NCBI RefSeq assembly: GCF_027922005.1
Contig: NZ_BSEV01000014.1
Location: 1 to 64,000, forward strand
Origin: Streptosporangium carneum
GTDB lineage: Bacteria; Actinomycetota; Actinomycetes; Streptosporangiales; Streptosporangiaceae
Length of the DNA stretch: 64,000 bases
Reading direction: 5' to 3'
A program made the position numbers and the translations under genes. Below, in pieces: positions 43,559-52,822 of the stretch (its first letter is position 1; the number at the start of each line of letters is the position of its first letter). The notes beneath the pieces were generated by a model that was not told the origin of the DNA, made no database searches, and was given only the letters and a program-made list of their open reading frames with translations.

Positions 43559-46330
43559 GTGGTCTTCGACGACGCGGTCGCCACCGCGGAACGGGCGTTG
43601 GACCTGTCCGGCAGCGATCCCGCACGGGCCAGGGCCCTGGCCCGCGACGTGCTGCGCTCCGTGACCGCGGATCCGGCCAAGGCCACGACAGACCTCTCCA
43701 CGACGACCACGGAACAGCCCGAAGCACCGGCAGACCTCCCCACGACGACCACGACCGCGACAGACCTCCCCACGACGACCACGGAACAGACCGGAGCACC
43801 GGCAGACCTCCCTCCGGTGACCGCGGCCCTCACCAAAACCACAACAGACATCCTCACGACGGCCGCGGGGCACATCGGAGCGACGGGTCCCACCGCGGCG
43901 GGTCGTGCCGACGAGGCGGCGACGGTCGCCCACCGCGCGCTGGCGGTGGCCGCCAGGGAGCTGGGAGATCTGCCGCTGGCCGAGGAGCACCTGAACCTGG
44001 CCGTGAGCATCGCGCTTTCGGCGGGCCTGCGGCACAGGGCGGCGCAGGCCCGTCTCTCGCTGGTCCACGTCAGCACCGAGCTCGGCCATCCCTGGCGGGC
44101 CCTCGCCGTCGCCGAGGCCGCCGAACCCCATCTCGGCCCGGTCGAGGTGGCCAAGCTCGACGTGCACCGGGCCGTGGCGCTGGTCAGGCTCGGCCGCTAC
44201 GCCGAGGCCGTCGACCACTGCGACCGCGCGGCCGGTCTCCTGGAGGATGACACCAGGTTCCTGGCGGGGGCGATGCTCAACCGGGGGCTGGCCAGGGTCT
44301 TCCTCGGGGAGTTCGACACGGCGGAGAGCGATCTGGTCCGGTGCGCGGAGCTGGCCGGGAGCGCGGGCCTGGACCACCTGCTCGCGCTCGCCGAGGGGAA
44401 CCTGCCCTTCCTGGCCGCGCGGCGCGGGGACCTGCCCGCCGCGTTCGCCGCCTACCGGCGCGCGGAGAGCAGCCTGTTCGGCTACCCGGAGCGTCTGGCC
44501 ACGATGCGCTGCGATCTGGCCGAGGCGCTGATCTCGGCCCACCTGCCCGGCGAGGCGCGGGTGCTGCTCGACCTGGCGGTGCCCGAGCTGGCCGCCGCCG
44601 GCGCGGAGGTGGCCCTGGCCGAGGCTCGTCTCCTGCTCGCCAGGGCCGAACTGCGCACAGGCGACCCGCACCGCGCCCTGCGAAGCGCGGAGCGGGCCGC
44701 GGCGGGCCTCGCGGAGCAGGGACGCGCCGTCCTGGTGCCGCTCGCGACCGAGGTCCTCCTGCGGGCGCGGCTGGCACTCGGCCCGTGGAGCGGGGAACTG
44801 CTCGCCGAGACGCTGTCCTGCGCGGACGCCCTCGACGACGCGGGGCACCGGGAGGTGTCCGAGGCGCTCAGGCTCACCGCCGCCGAGGTCGCGCTCGAGA
44901 TGGGTGAGCGCGAGAGCGCGGACGACCAGCTCGCCCGCCTCGCCCGTGGCGGCCCGGGCGTGGTGTCCCGCCACGCGACGGCACTCGTGCGGGAGCTGGC
45001 GGGAGACAGGCGTGGAGCCTTCGCCGCGGTCAGAGCCGGGCTGGCCGAGGTCGGCGCCCGCGCGGCGGCGTTCGAGGACCCGAGGCTGCGCGCCCACGCG
45101 GTCAAGGCAGGCGAGCCGCTGGCCGGGTTCGGGCTCACCCTCGCCCTGCGGACAGGGCGGGCCGGGACGCTCCTGGCCTGGGCCGAGAGGTGGCGGGCGG
45201 TCGCGGGTGGCGCGGGGCGGCCGGTCGCCCCACGTGTGGACGAGCTCAGGGCGGCGCTCCGTGACACGGTCCTGGTGGAGTTCGCCCGCCACGGCGACGA
45301 GCTGGTCGCCGTGGCGGTCACCTCAGAACGCGTCACGCTTCGCCGTCTCGGCTCCTATGCCGCCGTCGCCGAGGCCACGGTCAGGCTCAGGTACGGCCTG
45401 CGCAGAGCCCATCTGCGTGACGGGAACGCCCCCGGCGTCGCCGAGGAGGCGGCGCTGGTCGAGCGGCTGCTGCTCGCTCCGCTGCGGAGCAGCGTCGGCG
45501 ACAGGGCATTGGTCGTCGTGCCGACCGGAGCGCTGCACACCCTGCCGTGGCCGGTCCTGCCGATGAACACCGACCGCCAGGTCTCCGTGGCCTCGGCCGC
45601 CGCCGCCTGGCTGGCCGGACGGCGGGCCGCGGGCGTGAGGACCGGAAGGGTCGTGGCGGTCGCGGGGCCGGGGTTGCGGTACGCGGGGGCGGAGGCGGAC
45701 ATGGTCGCGGGCTGCCATCCGGGAGCCGAGCGGGTCGTGGCGTCGCGCCCGGCGGTGATCTCGGCGCTGCGGCGGGCCGAGGTGGCGCATCTGGCGGCGC
45801 ACGGGACGTTCTGCCCGCGCAGCCCGATGCTTTCCGGCATCGACCTCGACGACGGCAGGCTGATGGCCTACGACCTGCCTCGGCTGCGCACGCCGCCGAG
45901 GCTGGTCGTGCTGTCGGCGTGTGAGGCGGGCATGGCGCACGCCCCCGCCGACGGGGCTCCGCTGGGTCTCGCGGGCGCCTTCCTGTCGCTGGGCACGCAG
46001 TGCGTGGTGGCCAGCCTGGTCCCCGTACGCGACGACGAGACCCTGACGCTCATGACGGCCTTCCACGAACTGCTGGCCTCCGGCTGCTCCCCCGCCCAGG
46101 CGCTCGCCACGGCGAGCGCGAAGACGGAGGTCGCCGGTTTCGTCTGCTTCGGGTACGGCGGCCGGCCCCTGAACCCGCCGACGCGGCCCGCGGATCCGCC
46201 GGTCCAGCCGTTGGAGCGGTCGGCGGGCGGGCCCGGACGGCTCGCGGACCGGCGGTGGCGGCCGGGAGGTCAGCCGGTGGCGACGGGTCGCGACGGGTCG
46301 GCCACCCAGTTGGACCAGGAGCCGACGTAG
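43559..46330 (+). CDS. TPR-CHAT (caspase-like) protease
   Basis: A 923-residue protein. A Thr/Glu/Pro low-complexity stretch (about residues 42-100) is followed by a long TPR-like helical array (for example AATVAHRALAVAARELGDLP, AEEHLNLAVSIALSAGL, HRAVALVRLGRYAEAVDH). The C-terminal CHAT domain has the dyad His748 (AHLAAHGTF) and Cys788 (LVVLSACEAGMAHAP), then GLAGAFLSLGTQCVVASL. CHAT proteases act in signalling and in defence (for example the Craspase TPR-CHAT). The last 60 bp overlap the oppositely oriented sulfurtransferase gene. The start is GTG directly after the previous stop. Confidence 0.9.
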   Translation: MVFDDAVATAERALDLSGSDPARARALARDVLRSVTADPAKATTDLSTTTTEQPEAPADLPTTTTTATDLPTTTTEQTGAPADLPPVTAALTKTTTDILTTAAGHIGATGPTAAGRADEAATVAHRALAVAARELGDLPLAEEHLNLAVSIALSAGLRHRAAQARLSLVHVSTELGHPWRALAVAEAAEPHLGPVEVAKLDVHRAVALVRLGRYAEAVDHCDRAAGLLEDDTRFLAGAMLNRGLARVFLGEFDTAESDLVRCAELAGSAGLDHLLALAEGNLPFLAARRGDLPAAFAAYRRAESSLFGYPERLATMRCDLAEALISAHLPGEARVLLDLAVPELAAAGAEVALAEARLLLARAELRTGDPHRALRSAERAAAGLAEQGRAVLVPLATEVLLRARLALGPWSGELLAETLSCADALDDAGHREVSEALRLTAAEVALEMGERESADDQLARLARGGPGVVSRHATALVRELAGDRRGAFAAVRAGLAEVGARAAAFEDPRLRAHAVKAGEPLAGFGLTLALRTGRAGTLLAWAERWRAVAGGAGRPVAPRVDELRAALRDTVLVEFARHGDELVAVAVTSERVTLRRLGSYAAVAEATVRLRYGLRRAHLRDGNAPGVAEEAALVERLLLAPLRSSVGDRALVVVPTGALHTLPWPVLPMNTDRQVSVASAAAAWLAGRRAAGVRTGRVVAVAGPGLRYAGAEADMVAGCHPGAERVVASRPAVISALRRAEVAHLAAHGTFCPRSPMLSGIDLDDGRLMAYDLPRLRTPPRLVVLSACEAGMAHAPADGAPLGLAGAFLSLGTQCVVASLVPVRDDETLTLMTAFHELLASGCSPAQALATASAKTEVAGFVCFGYGGRPLNPPTRPADPPVQPLERSAGGPGRLADRRWRPGGQPVATGRDGSATQLDQEPT
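43688..43811 (+). repeat. Minisatellite inside the CHAT gene
   Basis: A 52-bp unit occurs at 43688-43739 and 43760-43811 with three mismatches, plus a shorter middle copy of its ACGACGACCACG part. It encodes the repeated TTTTEQ/APADLP linker. The period is 72 bp, in frame. Confidence 0.75.
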
Positions 46331-47082
46331 AGCGCGGCCTGGATGCCCGCCACCTCGAGGGCGAGCACCTCGTGGGCCGCCGTCACGCCGGAGCCGCAGT
46401 AGGCGCCGACCCGCACACCGGGAACGGCTCCGAGGGTGTTGAACCGCTCGCGCAGAAAGTCGGGCAGGTGGAAGCGTCCGGCCGGATCGACGTTCTCGCC
46501 CGTGGGGGCGCTGACCGCGCCGGGGATGTGCCCGGCGACGGGGTCCACCTGCTCGACCTCCCCCCGGTACCGCTCCGCGGCGCGAGCGTCCAGGAGCACC
46601 CCGTCACCGGCGAGCTCCGCGGCCTGCTCCGCGTCGAGCACGGGCATCCCGCCGGGACGGGCGACGAAGTCGCCGGGCGCGGCGGCCTGGTCGCCCTCGG
46701 CGACGGGCAGATCCTCGGAGATCCACGCGCGCAGACCGCCGTCCAGGACCCGGACGTCGGGGTGGCCGAAGTGGCGCAGCGCCCACCAGGCGCGTGCGGC
46801 GGCAGTCGAGTCGGCCTCGTCGTAGACCACGACGGGGCGGGAGTCCGAGACGCCCAGGCGGCGCATGGCCTCCTGGAAGCGCTCCGCCGAGGGCAGCGGG
46901 TGACGCCCCGCCGCGCCCGCGGGGGCGGCGAGGTCGGCGTCCAGGTCGCAGAAGACGGCGCCGGGGACGTGCGCCTCGCGGTAGGACTCGATCCCGGGCG
47001 GGCCGCCCAGCTTCCAGCGCACGTCCAGGATCGTCGCCCCGGCCAGGCCGGACAGCTCGGACGGGGTGATCAGCGGGCTCAT
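46270..47082 (-). CDS. Sulfurtransferase (two-domain rhodanese)
   Basis: A 270-residue tandem rhodanese. The N-terminal inactive domain has ILDVRWKLGGPPG and YREAHVPGAVFCDLD; the C-terminal active domain has LLDARAAERYRG and the catalytic loop GAYCGSGVTAAH with Cys. CGSGVTA is typical of thiosulfate / 3-mercaptopyruvate sulfurtransferases. ATG 47082 has GGAGG upstream and overlaps the stop of the preceding phosphodiesterase gene. Its 3' end overlaps the convergent CHAT gene by 61 bp. Confidence 0.9.
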   Translation of the reverse strand: MSPLITPSELSGLAGATILDVRWKLGGPPGIESYREAHVPGAVFCDLDADLAAPAGAAGRHPLPSAERFQEAMRRLGVSDSRPVVVYDEADSTAAARAWWALRHFGHPDVRVLDGGLRAWISEDLPVAEGDQAAAPGDFVARPGGMPVLDAEQAAELAGDGVLLDARAAERYRGEVEQVDPVAGHIPGAVSAPTGENVDPAGRFHLPDFLRERFNTLGAVPGVRVGAYCGSGVTAAHEVLALEVAGIQAALYVGSWSNWVADPSRPVATG

Positions 47083-48311
47083 CGGGTGCTTACCTCCAGC
47101 AAGGGAACATGCTGCTCGGCGGCGGTCAGAGAACCGTGGGTGCCGACGAACGACGACTCGACCGGTTCGGCGACCGAGGCGACGATCGCGCAGTCGGTGT
47201 ACGGCACGGCGAGGACGTCTCCGATCCTGGGCAGCCATCCGGAGCGCACGCTCGGCCCGAACCAGCCGGACTCGACGGCCTCCTGCCGGGAGACGACCCA
47301 CGCCCTGCCCGCGAGGACGTCACGCCAGGCGTCGAGCACGGCCCCGGCCGCGCCCCGCTCCGCGTAGACGTGCCTGGCCCTGGTCTCGCCGCCGAGCAGG
47401 GCGACCCCCTCGCGCAGCGCGACGCCCGGCCCTGCGGGGTCGTCCACGTCGATCGACTCGGTGACGTTGACCATGCCGTGGTCGGCGGTGACGTACATGG
47501 CGGAGCCCGGCGGGAGGGTGTCCGCGAGGCGTTCGGCCAGCCGGTCGACGACGGCGAGCCGTTCGAGCCACTGCGGGGAGCCCCAGCCGAAACGGTGTCC
47601 TGCGGCGTCGAGGTCACCGTAGTAGACCGTCACATGGGAACGAGGCTCCGCCAGGGCCGCGCGCGCCCCCTCGACCCGGTCGTCGAGCGTGTCGGCGCCG
47701 ACGAAACCGACTCCCCGGTAGACGGCCCGGTTGAACGCCGTCGGCCCGAACGCGGACGGGGCGACGTAGCTCACCGGGATCCCCGCCGCGGCCGCGCGCT
47801 CGAAGACGGTGGGAGTCGGCTGCCACTCGTCGGGAGGCACCACCGGGCCCGTGGCGGTCCAGCGCAGGCAGTTGAGCAGATAGCCCGCGCCGGGCACGGC
47901 GAGTTGGTAGCCGAGCATGCCGTGCTCGCCCGGAGGCAGGCCGGTGCCCAGCGTGCCCAGGCTGGTGGCGGTGGTCGCGGGGAAACCCGCGGTGAGCACC
48001 CTGCCCTGCCTGGCGGACAGGAAGGGGGCCGTCTCCGGATGGGCGCGCAGCAGCTCGGCGCCCAGGCCGTCGACGATGAACAGCAGGACGCGCCCCGCGG
48101 GTTCGAGGCCCAGCGGGTTGCCGAACTCCGTCAGGCCGGTCTCCGCCCTTCCTGTTTCCGCTCCGTCGCTCGCCCGGCCCGCGCTCCCTGAGCCGGAGGC
48201 CCGCCCCGCGATCCCGGGGCTCGTGGTTCGCAGCCCCAGCGCGGCCAGGAGCGAGGACGACAGGTCGGCGAGCGAGGCGGTGCCGTACGCCGGGACCAGC
48301 GGGGCGGTCAT
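47079..48311 (-). CDS. Nucleotide pyrophosphatase/phosphodiesterase (alkaline phosphatase superfamily)
   Basis: Encodes 410 residues. LLFIVDGLGAELL provides the first metal Asp, GFPATTATSLGTLGTGL the nucleophile Thr, GDLDAAGHRFGW and TADHGMVNV the other metal ligands: the AP-superfamily phosphodiesterase pattern. No signal peptide is visible. It overlaps both neighbours (DUF5998 upstream, sulfurtransferase downstream), forming a three-gene operon conserved in actinomycetes. Confidence 0.87.
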   Translation of the reverse strand: MTAPLVPAYGTASLADLSSSLLAALGLRTTSPGIAGRASGSGSAGRASDGAETGRAETGLTEFGNPLGLEPAGRVLLFIVDGLGAELLRAHPETAPFLSARQGRVLTAGFPATTATSLGTLGTGLPPGEHGMLGYQLAVPGAGYLLNCLRWTATGPVVPPDEWQPTPTVFERAAAAGIPVSYVAPSAFGPTAFNRAVYRGVGFVGADTLDDRVEGARAALAEPRSHVTVYYGDLDAAGHRFGWGSPQWLERLAVVDRLAERLADTLPPGSAMYVTADHGMVNVTESIDVDDPAGPGVALREGVALLGGETRARHVYAERGAAGAVLDAWRDVLAGRAWVVSRQEAVESGWFGPSVRSGWLPRIGDVLAVPYTDCAIVASVAEPVESSFVGTHGSLTAAEQHVPLLEVSTR

Positions 48312-48898
48312 GAGGCGAAGCGGGCGGTTGCCTCAGACAGGGCCTTGGCGAAGGTCAGCACGTGGGAGACGGCCTCCGGCCCGTCGGCCGCCTCGCTCAC
48401 CCGCAGGGAGAGGTCGTCGGCCGTGATGGCACCGGTGTATCCGTGGTCCGCCTCGCAGTTCTCGTCGCCGCAGGTGGCGGGCTCCAGGTCGACGTGGGAG
48501 ATGGCGCCCCAGCCGATGGTGAGCGTGACCTCGGTCGGCGGGACGCCCGGCACGTACGAGGCGGGGTCGGGCACGACCCGGGTCACGGCGACCGACTGGA
48601 TCCTGCTCAGGCGCACCGCCTCCGTGGTCGTGGAGGCGTGCGAGACCGAGACCCCCTCGACGGGTGAGTGCTCGTCGGTGTGACAGACGAGCAGGCGGCT
48701 GGGGGTGAGCACCAGCACGGTGACGTGCCTGCGCACCTCCATGGCGGGGTCGAAGGTGGCCTCGTGGTGCACCACGTAGGCGCCCACCTGCTCCTTGCCC
48801 AGGGCGGATTCGACCGCGTCGGCGACCAGGTCGGGATAGTAGCCGCTGCGATCGATGGCGTCGCGCAGGCCGGCGGCCGAGAGTCGGGTTTCCCTCAT
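48308..48898 (-). CDS. DUF5998 family protein
   Basis: A 196-residue soluble protein: RDAIDRSGYYPDLVADAVES, VHHEATFDPAMEVRRHVTVL, LTPSRLLVCHTDEH and LTIGWGAISHVDLEPA with a CGDENCEADHGYTG Cys/His loop. It matches DUF5998, a family found next to this phosphodiesterase in actinobacteria. ATG 48898 was chosen by family start. First gene of the three-gene operon. Confidence 0.82.
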   Translation of the reverse strand: MRETRLSAAGLRDAIDRSGYYPDLVADAVESALGKEQVGAYVVHHEATFDPAMEVRRHVTVLVLTPSRLLVCHTDEHSPVEGVSVSHASTTTEAVRLSRIQSVAVTRVVPDPASYVPGVPPTEVTLTIGWGAISHVDLEPATCGDENCEADHGYTGAITADDLSLRVSEAADGPEAVSHVLTFAKALSEATARFAS

Positions 48899-49004
48899 GG
48901 GTCCATCCTGCCCTGTCCGGGGCAGCGGTTTCGCCTGGAGCGCTCGAGGTTCGGCCATCGGCGAAAAATGTTATCCCGACCGAATGCGACTCCTTTGGGG
49001 GCCG

Positions 49005-49014
49005 TAAGCGCTTA
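49005..49014. promoter_or_regulatory. AT-rich palindrome upstream of the DUF5998 operon
   Basis: TAAGCGCTTA is an exact 10-bp palindrome inside an unusually AT-rich stretch (48960-49045), the likely promoter/operator area for the minus-strand operon starting at 48898. Confidence 0.35.
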
Positions 49015-49076
49015 ATTCGAGATTTACCGTTAATTGTCATTGAGCAGTCAGCGGCGCGGCTTTTCCACTGACCGTC

Positions 49077-49095
49077 CGCCCGGCCGAGCCGGGCG
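49077..49095 (-). terminator. Hairpin after the acyltransferase gene
   Basis: CGCCCGGC (49077-49084), 3-nt loop, GCCGGGCG (49088-49095), 6 bp beyond the stop of the minus-strand gene. Confidence 0.6.
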
Positions 49096-49100
49096 TCCGC

Positions 49101-51743
49101 TCAGCCGAGGCGGCGTGGCCCCGCGTCGACCCTGGGACCCTGCGGGCTGCTCAGCACGGCGCGCGCCCCCAGCACGATCACCTCGGACTCCCCGACCAGC
49201 ACCGGGTCGAGGTCGAGCCTGGCCACCTCGGGAAGGTCGTCCGCCAGCCGCCCGACCCTGACCAGCAGATCCTCCAGCGCCTCGACCGCGACCGGCGGGT
49301 AGCCGTACCCGCCGAAGAGCAGCGGAGCCGCGCGCGGCGAGCTGACCAGCATCGCGGCGTCCTCGCGCGTCAGCGGCGCGAGCCGGTACACCTCGTCGCG
49401 CAGCAGGCGCGCGGTGACCTCGCCGAGCCCGAAGGAGACGACCGCGCCGAACGCCGAGTCCTCGATGACGCTGACCACGGTCGGCACGGCGGGCTGCGGA
49501 GCCATCCGCTGCACCGCGAGCACGGCGCCGGACCCCAGCTGCTCGGTCAGGCCCGCGAAGGCCTCACGCACTCCGTCAGGCCCGGAAAGGCCGAGCCTGA
49601 CCGTCCCCGCGCGCTTGGCCGCCTCGGGGTCGGCCGCCTTCAGCACGACCGGCCAGCCGAGCCGCTCCGCGGCCTCGACGGCCTCCTCGGGGGAACCGAC
49701 CACCTCCGCGGGCCACACGGTCAGCCCGTAGCAGGCCAGCAACTCCGAGGGGTCGAGCTCGATCCTGCTCTCCAGCCTGTCCTCCAGAGCGGCCCTGCCC
49801 AGTCTCGCCAGCACGATCCTCCGTGCGGCGGCGGTGTCGACGCCCTCGATCTCCTCCAGCACCCCTGCGGGCTGCTTCCTCCAGCGCGCGTGCCGTACGA
49901 CGTGGGCCAGCGCGCGGACCGCCTCCTCAGGGGCGGCGTACGACGGGATCGACCCCCGCTCGGGCGCCGCGCCCGTCCGCAGCCCGCGCGGCACGCCGAT
50001 CTTGCCCTCGAACGTGGCCAGCACCGGCTTGCCGCAGTCGCGCGAGACCCTCAGCAGCTCGGCCGCGACCTCGTCCGCCGGGCCCGGGATCGGCGGCATG
50101 TAGATGACGACCACCGCGTCGACGTCCTGGACCACCGAGCTCAGGGCCGCCCCGAACTCCGCGGCTCCCGCCCGCGCGCCGAGGTTGACCGGAGGCCTGG
50201 GATCGAGCCCCGCCCGCACGCAGGCGTCGACCGCCAGCAACGCCAGCGCGTCCGAGTTGCTGACCAGGCCGACCCTCGGCCCCGTGGGCAGCGGCTGGTA
50301 GGCCAGCAACTGCGCCACGTCGAACTGCTGGATCAGGTCCTCGACCCGGATCACCCCCGCCTGCTCGAACAGCGAGCTGAGCGCGGTGTCGGGCAGGCCG
50401 AGCACCGGCGCGGCGTGGCCCGTCGGCACGCCCTGGGTCGTGCCGCCGCTCTTGACCACCACGATCGGCTTGCGGCGGGAGATCCGCCGCGCGAGGCGGG
50501 CGAACTTGCGGGGGTTTCCCAGCGACTCCAGGTAGAGCAGGATCACATCGGTCCTGGGGTCCTCCTCCCAGTACTGCAGCAGGTCGTTGCCCGAGACGTC
50601 CGCGCGGTTGCCCGCGGAGACGAAGGAGGAGATGCCCATGCCACGCTGGGCGACCCGCTGCAGCAACGCGGTGCCCAGAGCGCCCGACTGGCTGAAGAAG
50701 CCCACCCTGCCCTGCCCCGGGATGGTCGCGGCCAGCGTGGCGTTAAGCCTGACCGAGGAGTCGGTGTTGGCGATCCCGAGACAGTTGGGGCCGACGACGC
50801 GCAGGCCGTACGCGCGGGCGATGCGGACCAGCTCGTCCTGCCTGGCCCGTCCCTCGGGACCGGTCTCGCCGAACCCCGAGGAGACCACGATCAGTCCGCG
50901 CACGCCCTTCTCCGCGCACTCCTTGACCACCTCGATCACCCCGTCCGCGGGCACGGCCAGCACCGCGAGGTCCACCTCGCCGTCGATGGCCGTCACGCTC
51001 GGGTAGGCGCGCACCCCCGCCACCGCCCGCGCCTCGCGGTGCACCGGGTAGACAGGTCCCGTGAAGTCGGCGGCGAGCAGGTTGCGCAGCACGGTCTGGC
51101 CGACGCCGCCCGGCTCCCTGCCCGCGCCGACGACCGCGACGGAGCCCGGCGACAGCAGCCGCTCGATCGAGCGGGACTCGGCCCTGTGCTCGCGGGAGGC
51201 CGTCACCTCCTGGGCGGTCTCGGTCGGGGTGAGGTCGAGCGTCATCCTGACCACACCGTCGGCGAACCGGCTCTGCGCGGTGTAGCCGACCTGTTTGAGC
51301 ACGGCCATCATCTTGCGGTTGGCGGGCAGCACGTCGGCGACGAACCGGGCGATGCCCCGCTCCCTGGCCGTCGCAGCCAGGTGTTCCAGCAGCACCGAGG
51401 CGACCCCGCGGCCCTGGTGGGCGTCCTCGACGAGGAAGGCCACCTCGGCCTCCCCCGGCTCGATCCGGTCGTAGCGGATCACCGCCACCATGTCGGCGCC
51501 GATCGTCGCGATCAGCGCGACGCGGTCCACGTAGTCGACGTTGGTGAACCGGGCGATCTCACGGTCGGACAGGCGGGGGTGAGGACCGAAGAAACGGAAG
51601 TAGATCGACTCCTCGGAGAGCCTGGAGTAGAAGGAACGCAACCGGTCGGCGTCGGCGGGCCTGATCGGGCGTACGTGGGCGGTGCCGCCGTCCGACAGGA
51701 CGACGTCCGCCTCCCAGTGAGCGGGATACTGAGCAGCCTCCAC
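49101..51743 (-). CDS. Protein lysine acetyltransferase: GNAT domain fused to acetate-CoA-ligase-like domains (Pat type)
   Basis: About 880 residues. N-terminal GNAT domain (HVRPIRPADADRLRSFYSRL, VAFLVEDAHQGRGVASVLLE for acetyl-CoA). Then CoA-binding Rossmann domain (SVAVVGAGREPGGVGQTVLR), succinyl-CoA-ligase-like domains (FFSQSGALGTALL) and a C-terminal ATP-grasp domain (ELLACYGLTVWPAEVVGSPE, WPVVLKAADPE). The order GNAT first, ligase after is seen in actinobacterial and some other Pat proteins that acetylate acyl-CoA synthetases. GTG 51743 gives the usual length; GTG 51770 is an alternative. Confidence 0.85.
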   Translation of the reverse strand: MEAAQYPAHWEADVVLSDGGTAHVRPIRPADADRLRSFYSRLSEESIYFRFFGPHPRLSDREIARFTNVDYVDRVALIATIGADMVAVIRYDRIEPGEAEVAFLVEDAHQGRGVASVLLEHLAATARERGIARFVADVLPANRKMMAVLKQVGYTAQSRFADGVVRMTLDLTPTETAQEVTASREHRAESRSIERLLSPGSVAVVGAGREPGGVGQTVLRNLLAADFTGPVYPVHREARAVAGVRAYPSVTAIDGEVDLAVLAVPADGVIEVVKECAEKGVRGLIVVSSGFGETGPEGRARQDELVRIARAYGLRVVGPNCLGIANTDSSVRLNATLAATIPGQGRVGFFSQSGALGTALLQRVAQRGMGISSFVSAGNRADVSGNDLLQYWEEDPRTDVILLYLESLGNPRKFARLARRISRRKPIVVVKSGGTTQGVPTGHAAPVLGLPDTALSSLFEQAGVIRVEDLIQQFDVAQLLAYQPLPTGPRVGLVSNSDALALLAVDACVRAGLDPRPPVNLGARAGAAEFGAALSSVVQDVDAVVVIYMPPIPGPADEVAAELLRVSRDCGKPVLATFEGKIGVPRGLRTGAAPERGSIPSYAAPEEAVRALAHVVRHARWRKQPAGVLEEIEGVDTAAARRIVLARLGRAALEDRLESRIELDPSELLACYGLTVWPAEVVGSPEEAVEAAERLGWPVVLKAADPEAAKRAGTVRLGLSGPDGVREAFAGLTEQLGSGAVLAVQRMAPQPAVPTVVSVIEDSAFGAVVSFGLGEVTARLLRDEVYRLAPLTREDAAMLVSSPRAAPLLFGGYGYPPVAVEALEDLLVRVGRLADDLPEVARLDLDPVLVGESEVIVLGARAVLSSPQGPRVDAGPRRLG

Positions 51744-51928
51744 AGTCCCGAGAGTAGACGTGAATCTCACATGCCAGACCAGCAGGGCAGGTTGGGACGG
51801 TTTCACGCAACGCTTGTGCATCGACTGTGGCGCGCTGTCCGGTCCGGACCCCATACGCTGGCCGGAAGCTGTTAAGTTTTTCGCGGCTAGAGGCACGTCA
51901 GCATCGAAGGCAGCAAGGTGGTGACATC

Positions 51929-52822
51929 ATGACGCGGGTGGTCGTGGTGGGCGATCTCATGACCGACGCGGTCGCGCGCGCCCGCTACCCATTGGCAAGA
52001 GCCAGCGACACACCGGCGATCGTCACCATGCACGGCGGCGGTTCGGGGGCCAACATCGCCTCCTGGCTCGCGGTCGAGGGCGCGGAGGTGGCCTTCATCG
52101 GACGCCGCGGCGCCGACATCACGGGGCGTAACCGCGACATGGAGCTGATGGGCTACGGCGTCGACGCCCGCCTCGTCATGGACCCCGAACGGCCGACCGG
52201 CACCTGCGTCGTGCTCGTCACGCACAAGGGCGAGCGCACCATGCTGTCCGACCCGGGGGCGAACGCTGCCCTGTCCCCGGAGGACCTGCCCCGCGACCTG
52301 TTCGCCCAGGGCGGCCACCTGCACCTGTCCGGCTACACCCTGATCAACGAGGGTTCCCGCGAAGCCGGCCTCGCCGCCCTGGAGATGGCCCGCCGCACCG
52401 GAATGTCCGTCTCGGTCGACTGCTCCTCATCCGCGCCCCTGGAGCGCACGGGGGCCGAGCCGTTCCTCGAGTGGACTCAGAACGCCAAGTTGCTGTTCGC
52501 CAACGCCGACCAGGCCAAGGTCCTGACAGGGCGCGACGACCCCGCGGCCGCCGCCAAAGTGCTGACCGCCTGGTTCCCCCAGGTCGTCGTCAAGCTCAAC
52601 GACGAGGGCGCGCTGTGGTACACCAACAGCCGCGCCGAGCCGGTCAAGGCTCCCGCGGAGGCCGTGGAGCGCGTGGTCGACGGCACCGGCGCCGGTGACG
52701 CCTTCACCGCGGGCTTCCTGCCCGCCTGGCTGGAGGGCAAGCCCCCGGCCGAGTCCCTCGCCTCCGGCTGCCGCCTGGCCGCCAGGGCCATCTCCCACCT
52801 GGGCGCCCGCCCCCGCCTCTGA
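51929..52822 (+). CDS. PfkB-family carbohydrate/nucleoside kinase
   Basis: A 297-residue ribokinase-fold enzyme with an N-terminal GDLMTDAVARA, HGGGSGANIASWLAVEGAEV (sugar site) and the C-terminal DGTGAGDAFTAGFL motif with catalytic Asp. It phosphorylates a sugar or nucleoside; the substrate is unknown. ATG 51929 has AAGGTGGTG upstream. Divergent from the acetyltransferase gene. Confidence 0.88.
   Translation: MTRVVVVGDLMTDAVARARYPLARASDTPAIVTMHGGGSGANIASWLAVEGAEVAFIGRRGADITGRNRDMELMGYGVDARLVMDPERPTGTCVVLVTHKGERTMLSDPGANAALSPEDLPRDLFAQGGHLHLSGYTLINEGSREAGLAALEMARRTGMSVSVDCSSSAPLERTGAEPFLEWTQNAKLLFANADQAKVLTGRDDPAAAAKVLTAWFPQVVVKLNDEGALWYTNSRAEPVKAPAEAVERVVDGTGAGDAFTAGFLPAWLEGKPPAESLASGCRLAARAISHLGARPRL

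Noticed and set aside
49890-51875. 661-codon plus-strand frame across the acetyltransferase gene
   Set aside because: Antisense shadow of a clearly recognised protein.
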